The position numbers and the translations under genes were made by a program. Below are positions 43,243 to 53,204 of a stretch of DNA of 64,000 nucleotides, in pieces (within the stretch, counting starts at the first letter, position 1; each line of letters begins with the position of its first letter). The DNA is from Gammaproteobacteria bacterium (GTDB lineage Bacteria > Pseudomonadota > Gammaproteobacteria > HK1), in the NCBI GenBank assembly GCA_022824305.1, contig JAJEAD010000054.1, positions 124,001 through 188,000 on the forward strand, read 5' to 3'. The notes beneath the pieces are model-generated. The model saw only the letters and a program-made list of their open reading frames with translations, did not search any database and was not told the origin of the DNA.

Positions 43243-43922
43243 CAGTCCGGCGTTGCGCTCAGCCGGTAGCCGGCACCGCGCACGGTGTGCAGCAGGGGGC
43301 GCTCGAATCCCCGGTCGATCTTGCTGCGCAGGCGGCTCACGTGCACGTCGATGACGTTGGTCTGCGGATCGAAATGGTACTCCCACACTCCTTCGAGCAG
43401 CATGGTGCGAGTCACCACCTGGTCCGCCCTCCGCATCAGGAACTCCAGGAGGCGAAACTCTCTCGGCTGAAGGCGAATGGGAGTGCCCGCCCGCTTGACG
43501 CTTCGGGTCAGGAGGTCCATCTCGAGGTCGGCGAGCTTCAGGTGGGTGGTGGCGGAATCGCGTTCCCGGCGCCGCAGGAGCGCCTCGAGGCGTGCCAGCA
43601 GCTCCGCGAAGGCGAAGGGCTTGGCGAGGTAGTCGTCGCCCCCCGACTTGAGCCCCGCCACCCGGTCGTCGACCTCGCCGAGAGCGCTGAGAATGAGCAC
43701 CGGAAGGCTCTGATCGGCCGCCCGCAGGGCCTGCACGAGAGCGAGGCCGTCGAGCCCGGGGAGCATGCGGTCCACGACCGCGGCATCGTAGTCGCCCTCG
43801 ATGGCCATGAAGAGTCCCGAGCGCCCGTCGCCGGTCTCGTCCACGGCGTATCCGCTCTCGCGCAGCCCCTTGGCGATGTAGGCCCGGGTTCCGGGGTCGT
43901 CTTCGATGACCAGCACGTGCAT
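43242..43922 (-). CDS. OmpR-family response regulator
   Basis: 226 residues. Receiver domain (1-115) with acidic cluster EDD (7-9), phosphoacceptor D51 in VVDRMLPGLDGLALV and K101 in DDYLAKPFAFAELLA. Winged-helix output domain (about 128-224) with LQPREFRLLEFLMRRADQVV and VHVSRLRSKIDRGFERPLL. Transcribed first, then the kinase gene. No target sites were identified. Confidence 0.94.
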   Translation of the reverse strand: MHVLVIEDDPGTRAYIAKGLRESGYAVDETGDGRSGLFMAIEGDYDAAVVDRMLPGLDGLALVQALRAADQSLPVLILSALGEVDDRVAGLKSGGDDYLAKPFAFAELLARLEALLRRRERDSATTHLKLADLEMDLLTRSVKRAGTPIRLQPREFRLLEFLMRRADQVVTRTMLLEGVWEYHFDPQTNVIDVHVSRLRSKIDRGFERPLLHTVRGAGYRLSATPD

Positions 43923-44096
43923 TGCGAGGCTGGACCTCGAGACGTCAGCCGGCTCCGGTGCCGGGCTCGCCCGGGATCATCACCGGAGCCCGGGATTGCG
44001 AGAAGACAGAGGGACGATGCCTGGTTGCTACGGGACGCGCGCCGCTCAGGGCCGCCGTGAGCCCGGCCCGGAGCGGCAGAGGGGGAGACATGCGAC

Positions 44097-45629
44097 TCAA
44101 GCGACGGGCACCGCGACGAATTGCCTCGTGCCCGCGCGCTCCACAAGCAGCAGGAGGATGTCCCCGCCGCTCTCGGTCACGCGGGCAAGCGCCTCGGACA
44201 CGTCGGCGGGCGAAGCGACCGGCCGGTTGCCGGCGCGCACGATGACATCGCCGGGGCGCACGCCACGCTGCGCGGCCGCGCCGTTGGGGTCCACCTCGAC
44301 CACGAGCACCCCCTCGACGCTGGCGGGCAGCTCGTGGCGGGCGCGGAGCTCCGGAGTAAGAGGGGCGAGCCTGAGGCCGACGGAGGGCTGCCGGGTGTCG
44401 TCCTCCACGGCGGCGGAGGACGAGCTCGCGAGCTCTTCCGCACCGGGGCGAAGGCCGACCACCAGGCTGAGGGTCATGGGCTCGCCGTCCCGCCAGACCA
44501 CGACTTCGACCGATTCGCCGGCCTCGGCCTCCGCGACGAGGTGAGGCAGGCGACGGGACGAGCTCACCGCCTTCCCGTCGAACTCGAGGACGACGTCTCC
44601 GGTTCGAATGCCCGCGGACCCGGCGGGGCTGTCCTCGAACACGTCGGCCACGAGCGCACCCTCCGTCCCGTCGAGACCGAGGCCTTTCGCGAGGTCCTCG
44701 GTGAGCATCTGGATCTGCACTCCCATCCAGCCCCGGTCGACCCGGCCGGAGTCCGCGAGGTCGTCGATGACCTGCTGCGCCTGGCGGGCGGGGATGGCGA
44801 AGCCGATTCCCACGTTGCCGCCGCTCGGAGTGAAGATTGCGGTATTGACCCCGACCACGCGGCCCGCGGTATCGAAGAGGGGGCCACCCGAGTTACCGCG
44901 GTTGATGGGGGCGTCGATCTGCAGGAAGTCGTCCAGGGGCCCCGAGCGGATGTCGCGGCCGCGCGCGGACACGATGCCCGCGGTCACCGTGCCGCCGAGC
45001 CCGAAGGGATTGCCGACCGCGATCACCCAGTCCCCCACCCTGACCGCGTCGGAATCGCCGAACTCGGCGAAGGGCAGCGCATCCTCGACGGGAATGGAGA
45101 GGAGCGCCAGATCGGTGTTCTCGTCGGTCCCGCGCAGTTCCGCTTCGAACTGGCGGCCATCGTGCAGGGTGACCGTGATCTCGTCGGCATCGCGCACGAC
45201 GTGGTGGTTGGTGACGATGAGCCCGTTGGAGGCGACGATGAAGCCCGAGCCGACCGAGGCTCCCCGAAACGCCCGGGGCGGCGTCGGCGAACCTTCGAAG
45301 TAGCGCTCGAAGAACTCGCGGAAGAAGGGCTCGAAAGGGGAACCGGGCGGGATCTGGAACTGCGGCATGGGCTTGCGCGCCGAGACCGCGGACCGTTCGG
45401 ACGAGATGTTGACCACGGTCGGAGTCACGCGTTCGGCAAGGTCGGCGAAGCTCTCGGGACGGCCCGCCCCTTCGCTGAAGGCGACCGGAGTGGTGACGGC
45501 CACCGCGCTGGTCACGGAGCCGGTGTACAGCGTGGCGGCGAGCGCGACGATGACTGCGACGGCCGCGATGGGGATTCCCAGCCGCCGGATACGGCGGAGG
45601 CCTCCGCTTCGGGAGAACTTGGCTTGCAT
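44097..45629 (-). CDS. htrA: HtrA/DegP-type periplasmic serine protease
   Basis: 510 residues from ATG 45629 (ACGAGAGG nine bases upstream); ATG 45653 would add eight residues. N-terminal membrane anchor/signal (about 18-36; IAAVAVIVALAATLYTGSV). Trypsin-like domain with H143 (VTNHHVVRDADE), D173 (ENTDLALLS) and S247 (NRGNSGGPL). Two PDZ domains follow, about 290-380 and 410-505. It degrades or refolds damaged envelope proteins. The Q-linker/LA loop containing EPFFREFFERYF is typical of DegP/MucD. It lies upstream of the two-component genes on the same strand, a common envelope-stress arrangement. Confidence 0.93.
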   Translation of the reverse strand: MQAKFSRSGGLRRIRRLGIPIAAVAVIVALAATLYTGSVTSAVAVTTPVAFSEGAGRPESFADLAERVTPTVVNISSERSAVSARKPMPQFQIPPGSPFEPFFREFFERYFEGSPTPPRAFRGASVGSGFIVASNGLIVTNHHVVRDADEITVTLHDGRQFEAELRGTDENTDLALLSIPVEDALPFAEFGDSDAVRVGDWVIAVGNPFGLGGTVTAGIVSARGRDIRSGPLDDFLQIDAPINRGNSGGPLFDTAGRVVGVNTAIFTPSGGNVGIGFAIPARQAQQVIDDLADSGRVDRGWMGVQIQMLTEDLAKGLGLDGTEGALVADVFEDSPAGSAGIRTGDVVLEFDGKAVSSSRRLPHLVAEAEAGESVEVVVWRDGEPMTLSLVVGLRPGAEELASSSSAAVEDDTRQPSVGLRLAPLTPELRARHELPASVEGVLVVEVDPNGAAAQRGVRPGDVIVRAGNRPVASPADVSEALARVTESGGDILLLLVERAGTRQFVAVPVA

Positions 45630-45802
45630 CTGATTGACCTCTCGTTGGGACATGCGAGGGATGCGGCGGCGCGCGCTCGCGCGACTCGCACCCCTTCGGG
45701 TGAGGTCAGACCTTAAATGCAGGTCGCTTACCGGCGCCTTTCTCCTCCATTACCGACAGTTAACCCTTTTGCGGCTCTTCGGAAAGCCGGCGGGAACCCG
45801 GC

Positions 45803-46744
45803 TCAGCCCTCCTTGGAGAGTTCCGAATCGAGCTCGGGCAGGGCCTGGAAGAGATCCGCGACCAGGCCGTAGTCCGCGACCTGGAAGATCGGCGCCTCCT
45901 CGTCCTTGTTGATGGCGACGATGACCTTGCTCTCCTTCATGCCGGCGAGGTGCTGGATGGCGCCGGAGATCCCGACCGCGATGTAGAGATCGGGCGCTAC
46001 CACCTTGCCCGTCTGTCCGACCTGGTAGTCGTTGGGCACGAATCCCGCGTCGACCGCGGCGCGCGAGGCGCCGATGGCCGCGTTCAGCTTGTCGGCGATG
46101 GGCTCGAGCAACGAGAAGTTGTCGCCGCTCTGCATGCCCCGTCCGCCGGAGATGATGACTCTCGCCGAGGTGAGCTCCGGTCGCTCGGACTGAGTGAGAT
46201 CCTGGGATACGAAATTCGAGAGCGCGGCATCGCCGGCCGTCTCCACGGCTTCGATCGCGGCGTCGCCGCCGCTCGCCTCCGGCGCCTCGAAGGAGGTGGA
46301 GCGAATGCTCACCACCTTGATCGGGTCGGTGGACTGCACGGTGGCGAGCGCATTGCCCGCGTAGATGGGACGAACGAAGGTATCAGGCGACACGACTTCC
46401 ATGATGTCGCTGACGCAGGCGACATCGAGGAGGGCGGCGGCGCGCGGCAGGACGTTCTTGCCGAACTTCGTCGCGGCGGCGCTCAAGTGTCCGTACTCGG
46501 GCGCGAGCGCCACCAGCAGAGCGGCGACGTTCTCCGCGAGTCCGTTGGCATACAGAGGGTCGTCGGCGCAGCGCACCTTGGCCACCCCCGGTACCGCGGC
46601 GGCAGCCCTGGCGACCGCATCGCATTCGTGGCCCGCGACCAGCAAGTGGACCTCGGGGTCCATGGCCTGCGCGGCGGCAATGGCGTTGAGGGTCGCGGAG
46701 CCGAGGCTCGCGTTGTCGTGTTCGGCGAGGACGAGGACCGCCAT
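45803..46744 (-). CDS. etfA: Electron transfer flavoprotein alpha subunit
   Basis: 313 residues. N-terminal ETF fold ([20 protein letters not shown]) and the C-terminal FAD domain with [40 protein letters not shown] and [20 protein letters not shown] (FAD-binding signature). With EtfB it collects electrons from acyl-CoA and amine dehydrogenases and passes them to ETF-ubiquinone oxidoreductase. It starts directly at the etfB stop (46745), one operon. Confidence 0.96.
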   Translation of the reverse strand: MAVLVLAEHDNASLGSATLNAIAAAQAMDPEVHLLVAGHECDAVARAAAAVPGVAKVRCADDPLYANGLAENVAALLVALAPEYGHLSAAATKFGKNVLPRAAALLDVACVSDIMEVVSPDTFVRPIYAGNALATVQSTDPIKVVSIRSTSFEAPEASGGDAAIEAVETAGDAALSNFVSQDLTQSERPELTSARVIISGGRGMQSGDNFSLLEPIADKLNAAIGASRAAVDAGFVPNDYQVGQTGKVVAPDLYIAVGISGAIQHLAGMKESKVIVAINKDEEAPIFQVADYGLVADLFQALPELDSELSKEG

Positions 46745-47494
46745 CTAGATCACCTTCGCTTCGTTTCGGAGCTTTTCCAGGAGCACCGCCGTGTTCTCCA
46801 CGATGACACCGGCCTCGCGACGGGGCGGCTCCGTCACCTCGAGCACCTTGACCCGGGGCGTGACGTCGACACCGAGATCCTCCGGCGTGAACGTGTCCAT
46901 CGGCTTCTTCTTCGCCCTCATGATGTTCGGCAGCGAGGCGAATCGGGGTTCGTTCAGGCGCAGGTCGGTGGTGACGACCACCGGCATCCGCAGGCGCAGG
47001 GTCTCCAGTCCGCCGTCAATCTCCCGAGTGCACGCCAGGTGCTCTCCCTCCACCTCCAGCCGGTACGCGAAGGTTCCCTGCGCCCAGCCGAGCAGCGCCG
47101 CGAGCATCTGGCCGGTCTGCGAATGGTCGCCGTCGATTCCCTGCTTGCCGGCAATCACGATACCCGGCTGCTCGCGCTCCACCAGCGCCGCCAGGATCTT
47201 GGCGATGGCGAGGGGCTCGGGCTCCTGGTCGCTGCGGACGAGGATTCCGCGGTCCGCCCCCATCGCGAGCGCGGTGCGGATCGTCTCCTGGCACTGCTGC
47301 ACGCCGATCGATACCGCGACGACCTCGGACGCGGTACCCGCCTCTCTCATTCGAAGCGCCTCCTCCACTGCGATCTCGTCGAAGGGATTCATCGACATCT
47401 TGACGTTGGTGGTCTCGACACCGCTGCGATCCGCCTTCACGCGAACCTTGACGTTGTAATCGATGACCCGCTTGACCGCGACCAGGACCTTCAT
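46745..47494 (-). CDS. etfB: Electron transfer flavoprotein beta subunit
   Basis: 249 residues from ATG 47494 ([20 protein letters not shown], the standard start). [20 protein letters not shown], the AMP-binding region [20 protein letters not shown] and [20 protein letters not shown] are conserved ETF-beta blocks. Pairs with etfA immediately downstream; the long upstream open frame is antisense to other sequence and is not coding. Confidence 0.96.
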   Translation of the reverse strand: MKVLVAVKRVIDYNVKVRVKADRSGVETTNVKMSMNPFDEIAVEEALRMREAGTASEVVAVSIGVQQCQETIRTALAMGADRGILVRSDQEPEPLAIAKILAALVEREQPGIVIAGKQGIDGDHSQTGQMLAALLGWAQGTFAYRLEVEGEHLACTREIDGGLETLRLRMPVVVTTDLRLNEPRFASLPNIMRAKKKPMDTFTPEDLGVDVTPRVKVLEVTEPPRREAGVIVENTAVLLEKLRNEAKVI

Positions 47495-47569
47495 CGCGCG
47501 ACCGACCTCCGGAAAGAGCCTGCCCGAAGACAGAAAGCGCGAAAGCCTATTACGTTCGCGCGACCGACC
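47494..47569. repeat. 14-base direct repeat at the etfB start
   Basis: TCGCGCGACCGACC occurs at 47494-47507 (touching the etfB start codon) and again at 47556-47569, 62 bases apart centre to centre. It could be a repeated regulator site or a small duplication; nothing else supports either reading. Confidence 0.4.
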
Positions 47570-47848
47570 GCAAGCGTTCCGGCGCCGGCGCCCGGGAGGC
47601 GGCAAACCCGGATCCGCGGCGGCGGAAACGGGAATCCATGGCCAGAGCGCCTTTCGCGACGGCGGGGCCGGATCCCTGCCGCAGCCGCGATGTATCATGA
47701 TGCCGCGCGCACCCGTGACGGCTCCCGCTTCGGGGGACCCGGAAAGCGTGGCGGCGACGCCGGAGCAGCGCGAAGCGTGTCCGATGCGCTTCCGGGCCAT
47801 GGGACGGGCGCTCTACTCAACGACCAATCAAGAGGAGAAACCAAGGCC
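47495..47848. other. Divergent intergenic region etfB / second LIV binding protein
   Basis: About 354 bases with no gene. Contains the direct repeat listed separately and a good AGAGGAGAAA ribosome site before the binding-protein ATG at 47849. Promoters for both directions must lie here; I could not fix them. Confidence 0.5.
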
Positions 47849-49111
47849 ATGAACGAAAAGCTGATTCGTGCGGCCGGGCTCGGCATCGCGCTCACGCTCG
47901 GCGGCGCCGGCGCGGCGCTTGCGCAGGATCCGATCAAGGTCGGCCTCCTGGCGACGCTCGAAGGGACCTACACCGTGCTCGGCGAAGATGGAGTGCGCGG
48001 ATTCCAGGTCGCCATGAACAAGTTCAACAGCATGGCGGGCGGCCGCGAGATCGAGGTGGTGATCGGCCCGACCGACGCAAGCCCCGATTCCGCGATCCGG
48101 GCGGCGCGCAAGGTCGTGGAGCAGGACGGCGTCGACATCGTCATCGGACCGCTCTCCGGCTCCGAAGGCATCGCCATCAAGGACTACGCCAAGACCCAGC
48201 CCCACGTGACCTTCATCAACGGGATCTCGGGCGCCCAGGAGACCACCTACGTCGACCCGGCCCCCAACTTCTTCCGCTTCAACATGGACGGCGCGCAGTG
48301 GTCGTCCGGGCTCGCCGAGTACATCTACAACGAGAAGGGCTACCGGAGCATCGCGACCATCGGCGAGGACTACTCCTTCGTCTACACCCAGGTGTTCGGC
48401 CTGGTGCTCGAGTTCTGCGGCCTCGGCGGCGAAGTGACCGAGCGCCAGTGGGTCCCCCTCGGCACCAAGGACTTCGCCTCGATCATCGCCGCGCTCCCCG
48501 AGGACGTGGACGCGATTTACCTCGGGCTCGGCGGCGGAGACGCGGTGAACTTCCTCAACCAGTACCTCCAGGCCGGCGGCGACGCCGCCCTCATCGGCGG
48601 CACCATCATGGTCGACCAGACCGTGCTCTCGTCGAAGGGTCCGGCGAAGAAGGCCCTGATCGGCACCCCGGCCTCCGGTCCGCAGGCCGACAGTTGGGAC
48701 GACCCGAAGTGGCAGGCTTTCGTCAAGGCCTACCAGGACGCGTTCCCGCCCGACAAGCGCTTCCCTTCGCCCTCGCTCCTCGCCACCGGCTACCACAACG
48801 CGACCACGGCCGCCCTGACGGTGCTGAACGACATCGGAGGGGACCTGAGCGACGGACACGAGAAGTTCCGGGCCGGCCTCGCCGCGCTCGAGCTCGACGC
48901 ACCCAACGGCATGATCAAGCTCGACGGCAACCGCCAGGCCATCGGCACCAACTTCGTGACCGAGGTCGTCGAGGACGAGAACGGCAACCTCGTCAACGAG
49001 CTCGTGAAGATCATCCCCAACGTGAGCCAGACGCTGGGCCTCGATCCGGATGTCTTCGCGACCATCGGCGCTCCCAGCCGCGAAGTGCCCGAGTGCAAGG
49101 CGTACATGTAA
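47849..49111 (+). CDS. LIV-type ABC transporter binding protein (second set)
   Basis: 420 residues from ATG 47849; the much longer frame that contains it is not coding upstream. Signal peptide NEKLIRAAGLGIALTLGGAG cut after ALAQ; mature start DPIKVGLLATLEGTYTVLGE. GFQVAMNKFNSMAGGREIEV and IAIKDYAKTQPHVTFING match family 6 binding proteins. The transporter genes that would go with it begin about 3 kb downstream, after two minus-strand genes, so it is transcribed alone. Confidence 0.9.
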   Translation: MNEKLIRAAGLGIALTLGGAGAALAQDPIKVGLLATLEGTYTVLGEDGVRGFQVAMNKFNSMAGGREIEVVIGPTDASPDSAIRAARKVVEQDGVDIVIGPLSGSEGIAIKDYAKTQPHVTFINGISGAQETTYVDPAPNFFRFNMDGAQWSSGLAEYIYNEKGYRSIATIGEDYSFVYTQVFGLVLEFCGLGGEVTERQWVPLGTKDFASIIAALPEDVDAIYLGLGGGDAVNFLNQYLQAGGDAALIGGTIMVDQTVLSSKGPAKKALIGTPASGPQADSWDDPKWQAFVKAYQDAFPPDKRFPSPSLLATGYHNATTAALTVLNDIGGDLSDGHEKFRAGLAALELDAPNGMIKLDGNRQAIGTNFVTEVVEDENGNLVNELVKIIPNVSQTLGLDPDVFATIGAPSREVPECKAYM

Positions 49112-49130
49112 GGCGTTCCGATCCCAACCC

Positions 49131-49158
49131 GGCCGGGGGCGCAGGGGCGTCCCCGGCC
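49131..49158 (+). terminator. Hairpin after the binding-protein gene
   Basis: GGCCGGGG (49131-49138) pairs perfectly with CCCCGGCC (49151-49158) around a 12-base loop, 20 bases after the stop. Followed by CTCTT rather than a run of T, so it is a weak or Rho-assisted terminator candidate between convergent genes. Confidence 0.45.
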
Positions 49159-49287
49159 CTCTTCGCCTGATCGGGGCGTTTCCTGCCCCCGCCTCCGCTT
49201 CCCGTCACCTTCCTGCAGGCGATCGCCTGAGTCCGCTCCCGCCCGTTGCGGCAGGACGATGCACTACGGCAAGGACAATCCTTGCCG

Positions 49288-49926
49288 TCAGCAGGTTGCG
49301 CGGTTCGTCGGCGGCCCCTGGCCGAAGCTGTTTCCGTCCGTCGCCAGGTACGCCACTTCCTCCGTGGTGCTGTGCCGACCGAGCACGGCGTTTCGGTGCG
49401 GGAAGCGGCCGAAGCGGGCGACGATGTCTCGGTGGCGTGTCCAGCCCTCGATGCTTCGTTCCACGTAGGCGTGCCAGGCCGGATTGGCGCGCTGCCGCAG
49501 AGTACACAGGAGCCCGAGACCGCGATCCTGTTCCGTTACGTCTTCGGAGTGGTGGAAGGGGTGATAGAGCCAGACGGTCGCTACCGGATGCAGCTCCAGG
49601 TCGAGCCCCCGGTCGACGGCATGGTTGACGGTCTCGAAGGCGCAGGGATCGCCCGCATAGGCTTCGACGGTGCCGCGATAGAGGTTCCGCGTGAACTGGT
49701 CCAGGAGCAGGATCAGGGCCAGCGCGCCGTCCGGCGTGTCCCGCCACTCCGTGAACTCGCGCGCGCACGCGCGCGGCACCAGCTCACCGAAGCGGACACG
49801 GATTTCCTCGTCGACCGCTGGACCGCCCTCGTACCACCAGCCGCGACGGGCCGAGGCCCGATCCGGGTGGTCCAGGCTGTCGCTCAGCCAGAAGGCGACG
49901 ATGTCGGCGATGATGCTGCTGTTCAT
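49288..49926 (-). CDS. DUF924 family protein
   Basis: 212 residues from ATG 49926. Family pattern: IVAFWLSDSLDHPDRAS at the start, LALILLLDQFTRNLYRGT (the 'LDQFPRN' block), AVDRGLDLELHPVATVWLYH, then RFGRFPHRNAVLGRHSTTEE. Helical tetratricopeptide-like fold; biochemical role unknown in the whole family. Transcribed in the same direction as the thiamine-diphosphate enzyme but 215 bases away. Confidence 0.88.
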   Translation of the reverse strand: MNSSIIADIVAFWLSDSLDHPDRASARRGWWYEGGPAVDEEIRVRFGELVPRACAREFTEWRDTPDGALALILLLDQFTRNLYRGTVEAYAGDPCAFETVNHAVDRGLDLELHPVATVWLYHPFHHSEDVTEQDRGLGLLCTLRQRANPAWHAYVERSIEGWTRHRDIVARFGRFPHRNAVLGRHSTTEEVAYLATDGNSFGQGPPTNRATC

Positions 49927-50140
49927 GTTGCCATTCTCGCACCCGGTTGCGTCCGTGCGGCACAAGAGAGGTCACGATTTCCGGCGCCTTGATTGCCGGC
50001 CCCGGTCCTCTCGGGGCGGCCCCGGGGGCGCCACTTGCCCGGGGTGCGTTCACGGGGCGCGGAGGCTCCCCGGACAGCGCGGCGCACTTCGCTTGCCACC
50101 CTTCCCGCGGACTTTCGGTCTCCGTCGCCCGGCGGCGGCC

Positions 50141-51805
50141 TCAGATACTGAAGCTCAGATTACCCAGACGTTCGCTCAGCTTCAGGTTCTCCCGGTAGTC
50201 GACGGGCACCGCGAGCAGGGCGGGACCGGGCTGGCGGAAGGCTTCGTCGAGGGCGTCGGGGAGCTGTCCCGGGCCGCTCAGAGTCCGTCCCCACGCCCCG
50301 AACGACCTCGCCAGCAGCTCGAAGTCCGGGTTGTTGAATGCCAAGTCGGAGTGGCGGCCGTCGAAGTGGTTCTGCTGCTTCCACTTGATGAGACCGTACT
50401 CGCCGTCCACCCAGACCATCACCACCACGTTCTGCCGGTAGCGCACCAGGGTCTCCAGGTCCTGCACGTTCATCAGGAACCCGGCGTCGCCCGCGATCGC
50501 GAGGACCCTGCGCCCCGGGTGGGCCAGCTTCGCGCCCATCGCCCCTGGGAGGGCGAAGCCCATCGAGCAGAAGCCGTTCGATATGAGGCAGGTGTTGGCG
50601 CTCTCGCACTGGTAGTAGCGGGCAATCCACATCTTGTGGGCGCCAACGTCGGAGAGCACGATGTCGTCGGGACCGAGAGCGCGGCGCACGTCCCAAAGGA
50701 TCTTCTGGGGCTTCATCGGAAAGCCGCCGTCCTCCTTTTCTCTCGCCAGGTCCTCCCGGATGGCGTCGCGCAGCCGGCCGCGCTCCCCGATGTCGAAGAG
50801 GGGCAGCCTTCCGGCGCCGTCGAAACGGTGGTTCAGCGCCTCGTTGATCTGCCACAGGGCATCCGCGATGTCGGCCTGGATGTCGAGTGCGACGTCGTAG
50901 TGGCTGTCGATCTCGGCCGGCTCGAAGTCGATGTGGACGATGCGGGCCGACCGGTCGCGGTTCCAGAAGCTAGGCGCGTACTCGACCAGGTCGTAGCCGA
51001 CGCTTACCACCAGGTCGGCCTCATCGAGCGCGACGTTGATGTAGTCGCGACTCTGGAGCCCCATGGTGAAGAGGCAGTGCGGATCCGACATCGGCACCGC
51101 GCCCTTGCCCATGAAGGTGTTGACCACCCCGATGCCGGTCTTGTGGGCGAAGCGCCGGAGCTGTCGGGCGGCACGCTTGCGCACCGCCCCGTTTCCGGCC
51201 AGGACGAGCGGCCGCTTCGCCCCGGCGATCAGGTCCACCGCCTGCTGCACGACCTTGTGGTCGGCGCCGGGCCGGCGGGTCTTGCGCACCGCCATCGGCG
51301 CCTCGTCGCTCTCCTCCCTGGCGACATCCTCGGGGAGCTCGACGAGGGTCGCGCCCGGCTTCTCGGCCTCCGCCGTCTTGAACGCCTTGCGCACTACCTC
51401 CGGCACCGTGCCTGCGTCCCAGATCGTGTGCGCCCACTTGGTGACGGGTGCGAACATGGCGACCGAGTCCATGTTCTGATGGCTCTCCTTGTGCAGGCGC
51501 CGGGTGCTGCCCTGGCCGATGATGCACACCAGCGGAGAGCGGTCCATGTTGGCGTCCGCGACCCCGGTGACGAGGTTCGTCGCCCCCGGTCCGAGGGTGC
51601 CGAGACACACGCCGGCCTTTCCCGTCAACCGGCCGTAGGCGTCCGCGGCGAAGGCGGCGGCCTGCTCGTGCCGGCAGAGCACGAATCGGATAGAGCTGTC
51701 CAGCAGGGAGATCATGAGATCCGCGTTCTCCTCCCCGGGCACTCCGAAGATGTGTGTGACCCCCTCCGCCTCCAGGCAGCGCACGAACAGATCCGACGCC
51801 TTCAT
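50141..51805 (-). CDS. Thiamine-diphosphate enzyme, acetolactate synthase large-subunit type
   Basis: 554 residues with a GGAGGAAG ribosome site. N-terminal Pyr domain: GVTHIFGVPGEENADLM, catalytic Glu in LCRHEQAAAFAADAYGRLTG and CLGTLGPGATNLVTGVADA. Central domain (about 190-330). C-terminal PP domain: AIAGDAGFLMNVQDLETLVR (ThDP/Mg signature GDA..N) and VVMVWVDGEYGLIKWKQQN. This last phrase resembles catabolic acetolactate synthase/AlsS-like enzymes rather than IlvB, and no regulatory ilvH subunit is adjacent. It joins two 2-oxo acids or decarboxylates one; exact substrate uncertain. Confidence 0.85.
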   Translation of the reverse strand: MKASDLFVRCLEAEGVTHIFGVPGEENADLMISLLDSSIRFVLCRHEQAAAFAADAYGRLTGKAGVCLGTLGPGATNLVTGVADANMDRSPLVCIIGQGSTRRLHKESHQNMDSVAMFAPVTKWAHTIWDAGTVPEVVRKAFKTAEAEKPGATLVELPEDVAREESDEAPMAVRKTRRPGADHKVVQQAVDLIAGAKRPLVLAGNGAVRKRAARQLRRFAHKTGIGVVNTFMGKGAVPMSDPHCLFTMGLQSRDYINVALDEADLVVSVGYDLVEYAPSFWNRDRSARIVHIDFEPAEIDSHYDVALDIQADIADALWQINEALNHRFDGAGRLPLFDIGERGRLRDAIREDLAREKEDGGFPMKPQKILWDVRRALGPDDIVLSDVGAHKMWIARYYQCESANTCLISNGFCSMGFALPGAMGAKLAHPGRRVLAIAGDAGFLMNVQDLETLVRYRQNVVVMVWVDGEYGLIKWKQQNHFDGRHSDLAFNNPDFELLARSFGAWGRTLSGPGQLPDALDEAFRQPGPALLAVPVDYRENLKLSERLGNLSFSI

Positions 51806-52187
51806 GTCCCGCTTCCTCCGCTTTCTTCCCTTCTACAAGTATGGGCATTGTTCCGTGTTGCGAGAGGGCCGGGGCAACCCCGCCATCCGCCCGCGGATTC
51901 CGGTGCCTGGTCCGCATTGAACCGGAGGCCTGCCGTTCCGCGGGACGATGACGGTGCCCGGCGTCGACCGAGGCCGATACTCAGGTGCGGGCGCCTCCTG
52001 CCTGAAGGAGAGGTTGACGGAACCGTCCGGCACTTTCCTCGAATGCAACGCCAGCTCGGCGGGACCGCTTGGCACAGCCGTCCGGTCGCCTAGTAGACTC
52101 GGCCCCTGTTCGCGGATTCGACAGGGCCGGAGAAGGACTGGTGCGGGAGATCGAGCGTGACGTGAACGGGCCGGGGACCCCGAGCGC
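51806..52187. other. Divergent intergenic region between the ThDP enzyme and the second LIV permease operon
   Basis: About 382 bases with no gene that I can support; short frames lack motifs and ribosome sites. Promoters for both directions are expected here. I see no clear operator or hairpin. Confidence 0.45.
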
Positions 52188-53201
52188 ATGAGGCGATTCC
52201 TCGAACGCCATCCCCTGTGGTCGCTCGTCATCCTGGTCGCGGTCGCGGTGCTCCTGTGGCTGATACTCGCGCCGTGGCCGCCGGGAATGGTGGAAACGTT
52301 CGGGCGCAAGAAGGTCTTCCTGAACGCGCTGTTCAACGGGATCACGCTGGGCGCGCTGTACTTCCTCGTCGCGAGCGGCTTCACGCTGATCTTCGGCCTG
52401 ATGCGCAACATCAACCTCGCGCACGGCTCGCTGTATCTCCTGGGGGGATACATCGGCTACGAGATCACCGAGTGGACCGGCTCGTGGCTCGCGAGCTTCG
52501 TGATCGCGTTCGTTGCGGTCGCGATTCTCGGCATCGTCCTGCAGGTGACCATATTCCGCTGGATGGAGGGTCAGGATCTGCGCCAGACCCTGGTGACGAT
52601 CGGGGTGTCGATCGTGATGGCGGACATCATGCTCTGGATCTGGGGCGGCGACTTCTACCAGATCCTGCCCCCCGACTGGCTGGTCGGCGCCGTCGAGACC
52701 CCGCTCATCTCGTCCATCAGCCGCCGCACCGGAGATCCGAGCTACCTCAAGTACCCGATGGTGCGCCTGGTGATCTTCTTCGCCGCCGTCGTGATCGGCG
52801 TCGTGATGTGGTGGCTGCTCAACCGGACCCGCATCGGGATCATGATCCGCGCCGGCGTGGACGACCGCGACATGCTGGCCGCGAGCGGTGTGCGCATTCA
52901 GCTCGTCTTCGTCATCGTCTTCGCCTTCGGGGCCGGGCTCGCGGGGCTCGCCGGGGTGGTGGGCGGAACATTCCAGTCCCTCGCTCCCGGCGAGGACATC
53001 CGCTTTCTCCTCGCCTCCCTCGTCGTGGTCATCGTCGGCGGCATGGGCTCGATCACCGGCGCCGCTCTGGGCGCCCTGCTCATCGGGCTCGCCGAGCAGT
53101 TCGGTTCCGTCTACATGCCCACCTACGCGGTGGTGGGGACCTTTCTCATCATGGTCGCGGTGCTCGCCTTCCGTCCCCAGGGGCTGCTCGGCAGGAAGTA
53201 G
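52188..53201 (+). CDS. LIV-type ABC permease LivH-like (second set)
   Basis: 337 residues, longer than usual because of an extra N-terminal membrane helix (LVILVAVAVLLWLILAPWPP). Core LivH motifs: FNGITLGALYFLVASGFTLI, MRNINLAHGSLYLLGGYIGY, coupling MLAASGVRIQLVFVIVFAFG and the end block VIVGGMGSITGAALGALLIG. Starts a block of four adjoining transporter genes. Confidence 0.92.
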   Translation: MRRFLERHPLWSLVILVAVAVLLWLILAPWPPGMVETFGRKKVFLNALFNGITLGALYFLVASGFTLIFGLMRNINLAHGSLYLLGGYIGYEITEWTGSWLASFVIAFVAVAILGIVLQVTIFRWMEGQDLRQTLVTIGVSIVMADIMLWIWGGDFYQILPPDWLVGAVETPLISSISRRTGDPSYLKYPMVRLVIFFAAVVIGVVMWWLLNRTRIGIMIRAGVDDRDMLAASGVRIQLVFVIVFAFGAGLAGLAGVVGGTFQSLAPGEDIRFLLASLVVVIVGGMGSITGAALGALLIGLAEQFGSVYMPTYAVVGTFLIMVAVLAFRPQGLLGRK

Positions 53202-53204
53202 CGG

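Noticed and set aside
45630..45802. Sigma-E type promoter for htrA
   Set aside because: A TCTGA-like -10 is present but no GAACTT-like -35 at the proper distance, so no promoter is called.
45950..47848. Upstream extension of the second LIV binding-protein frame (over 600 extra codons)
   Set aside because: It is antisense to etfA and etfB; the true start has a signal peptide and ribosome site at 47849.
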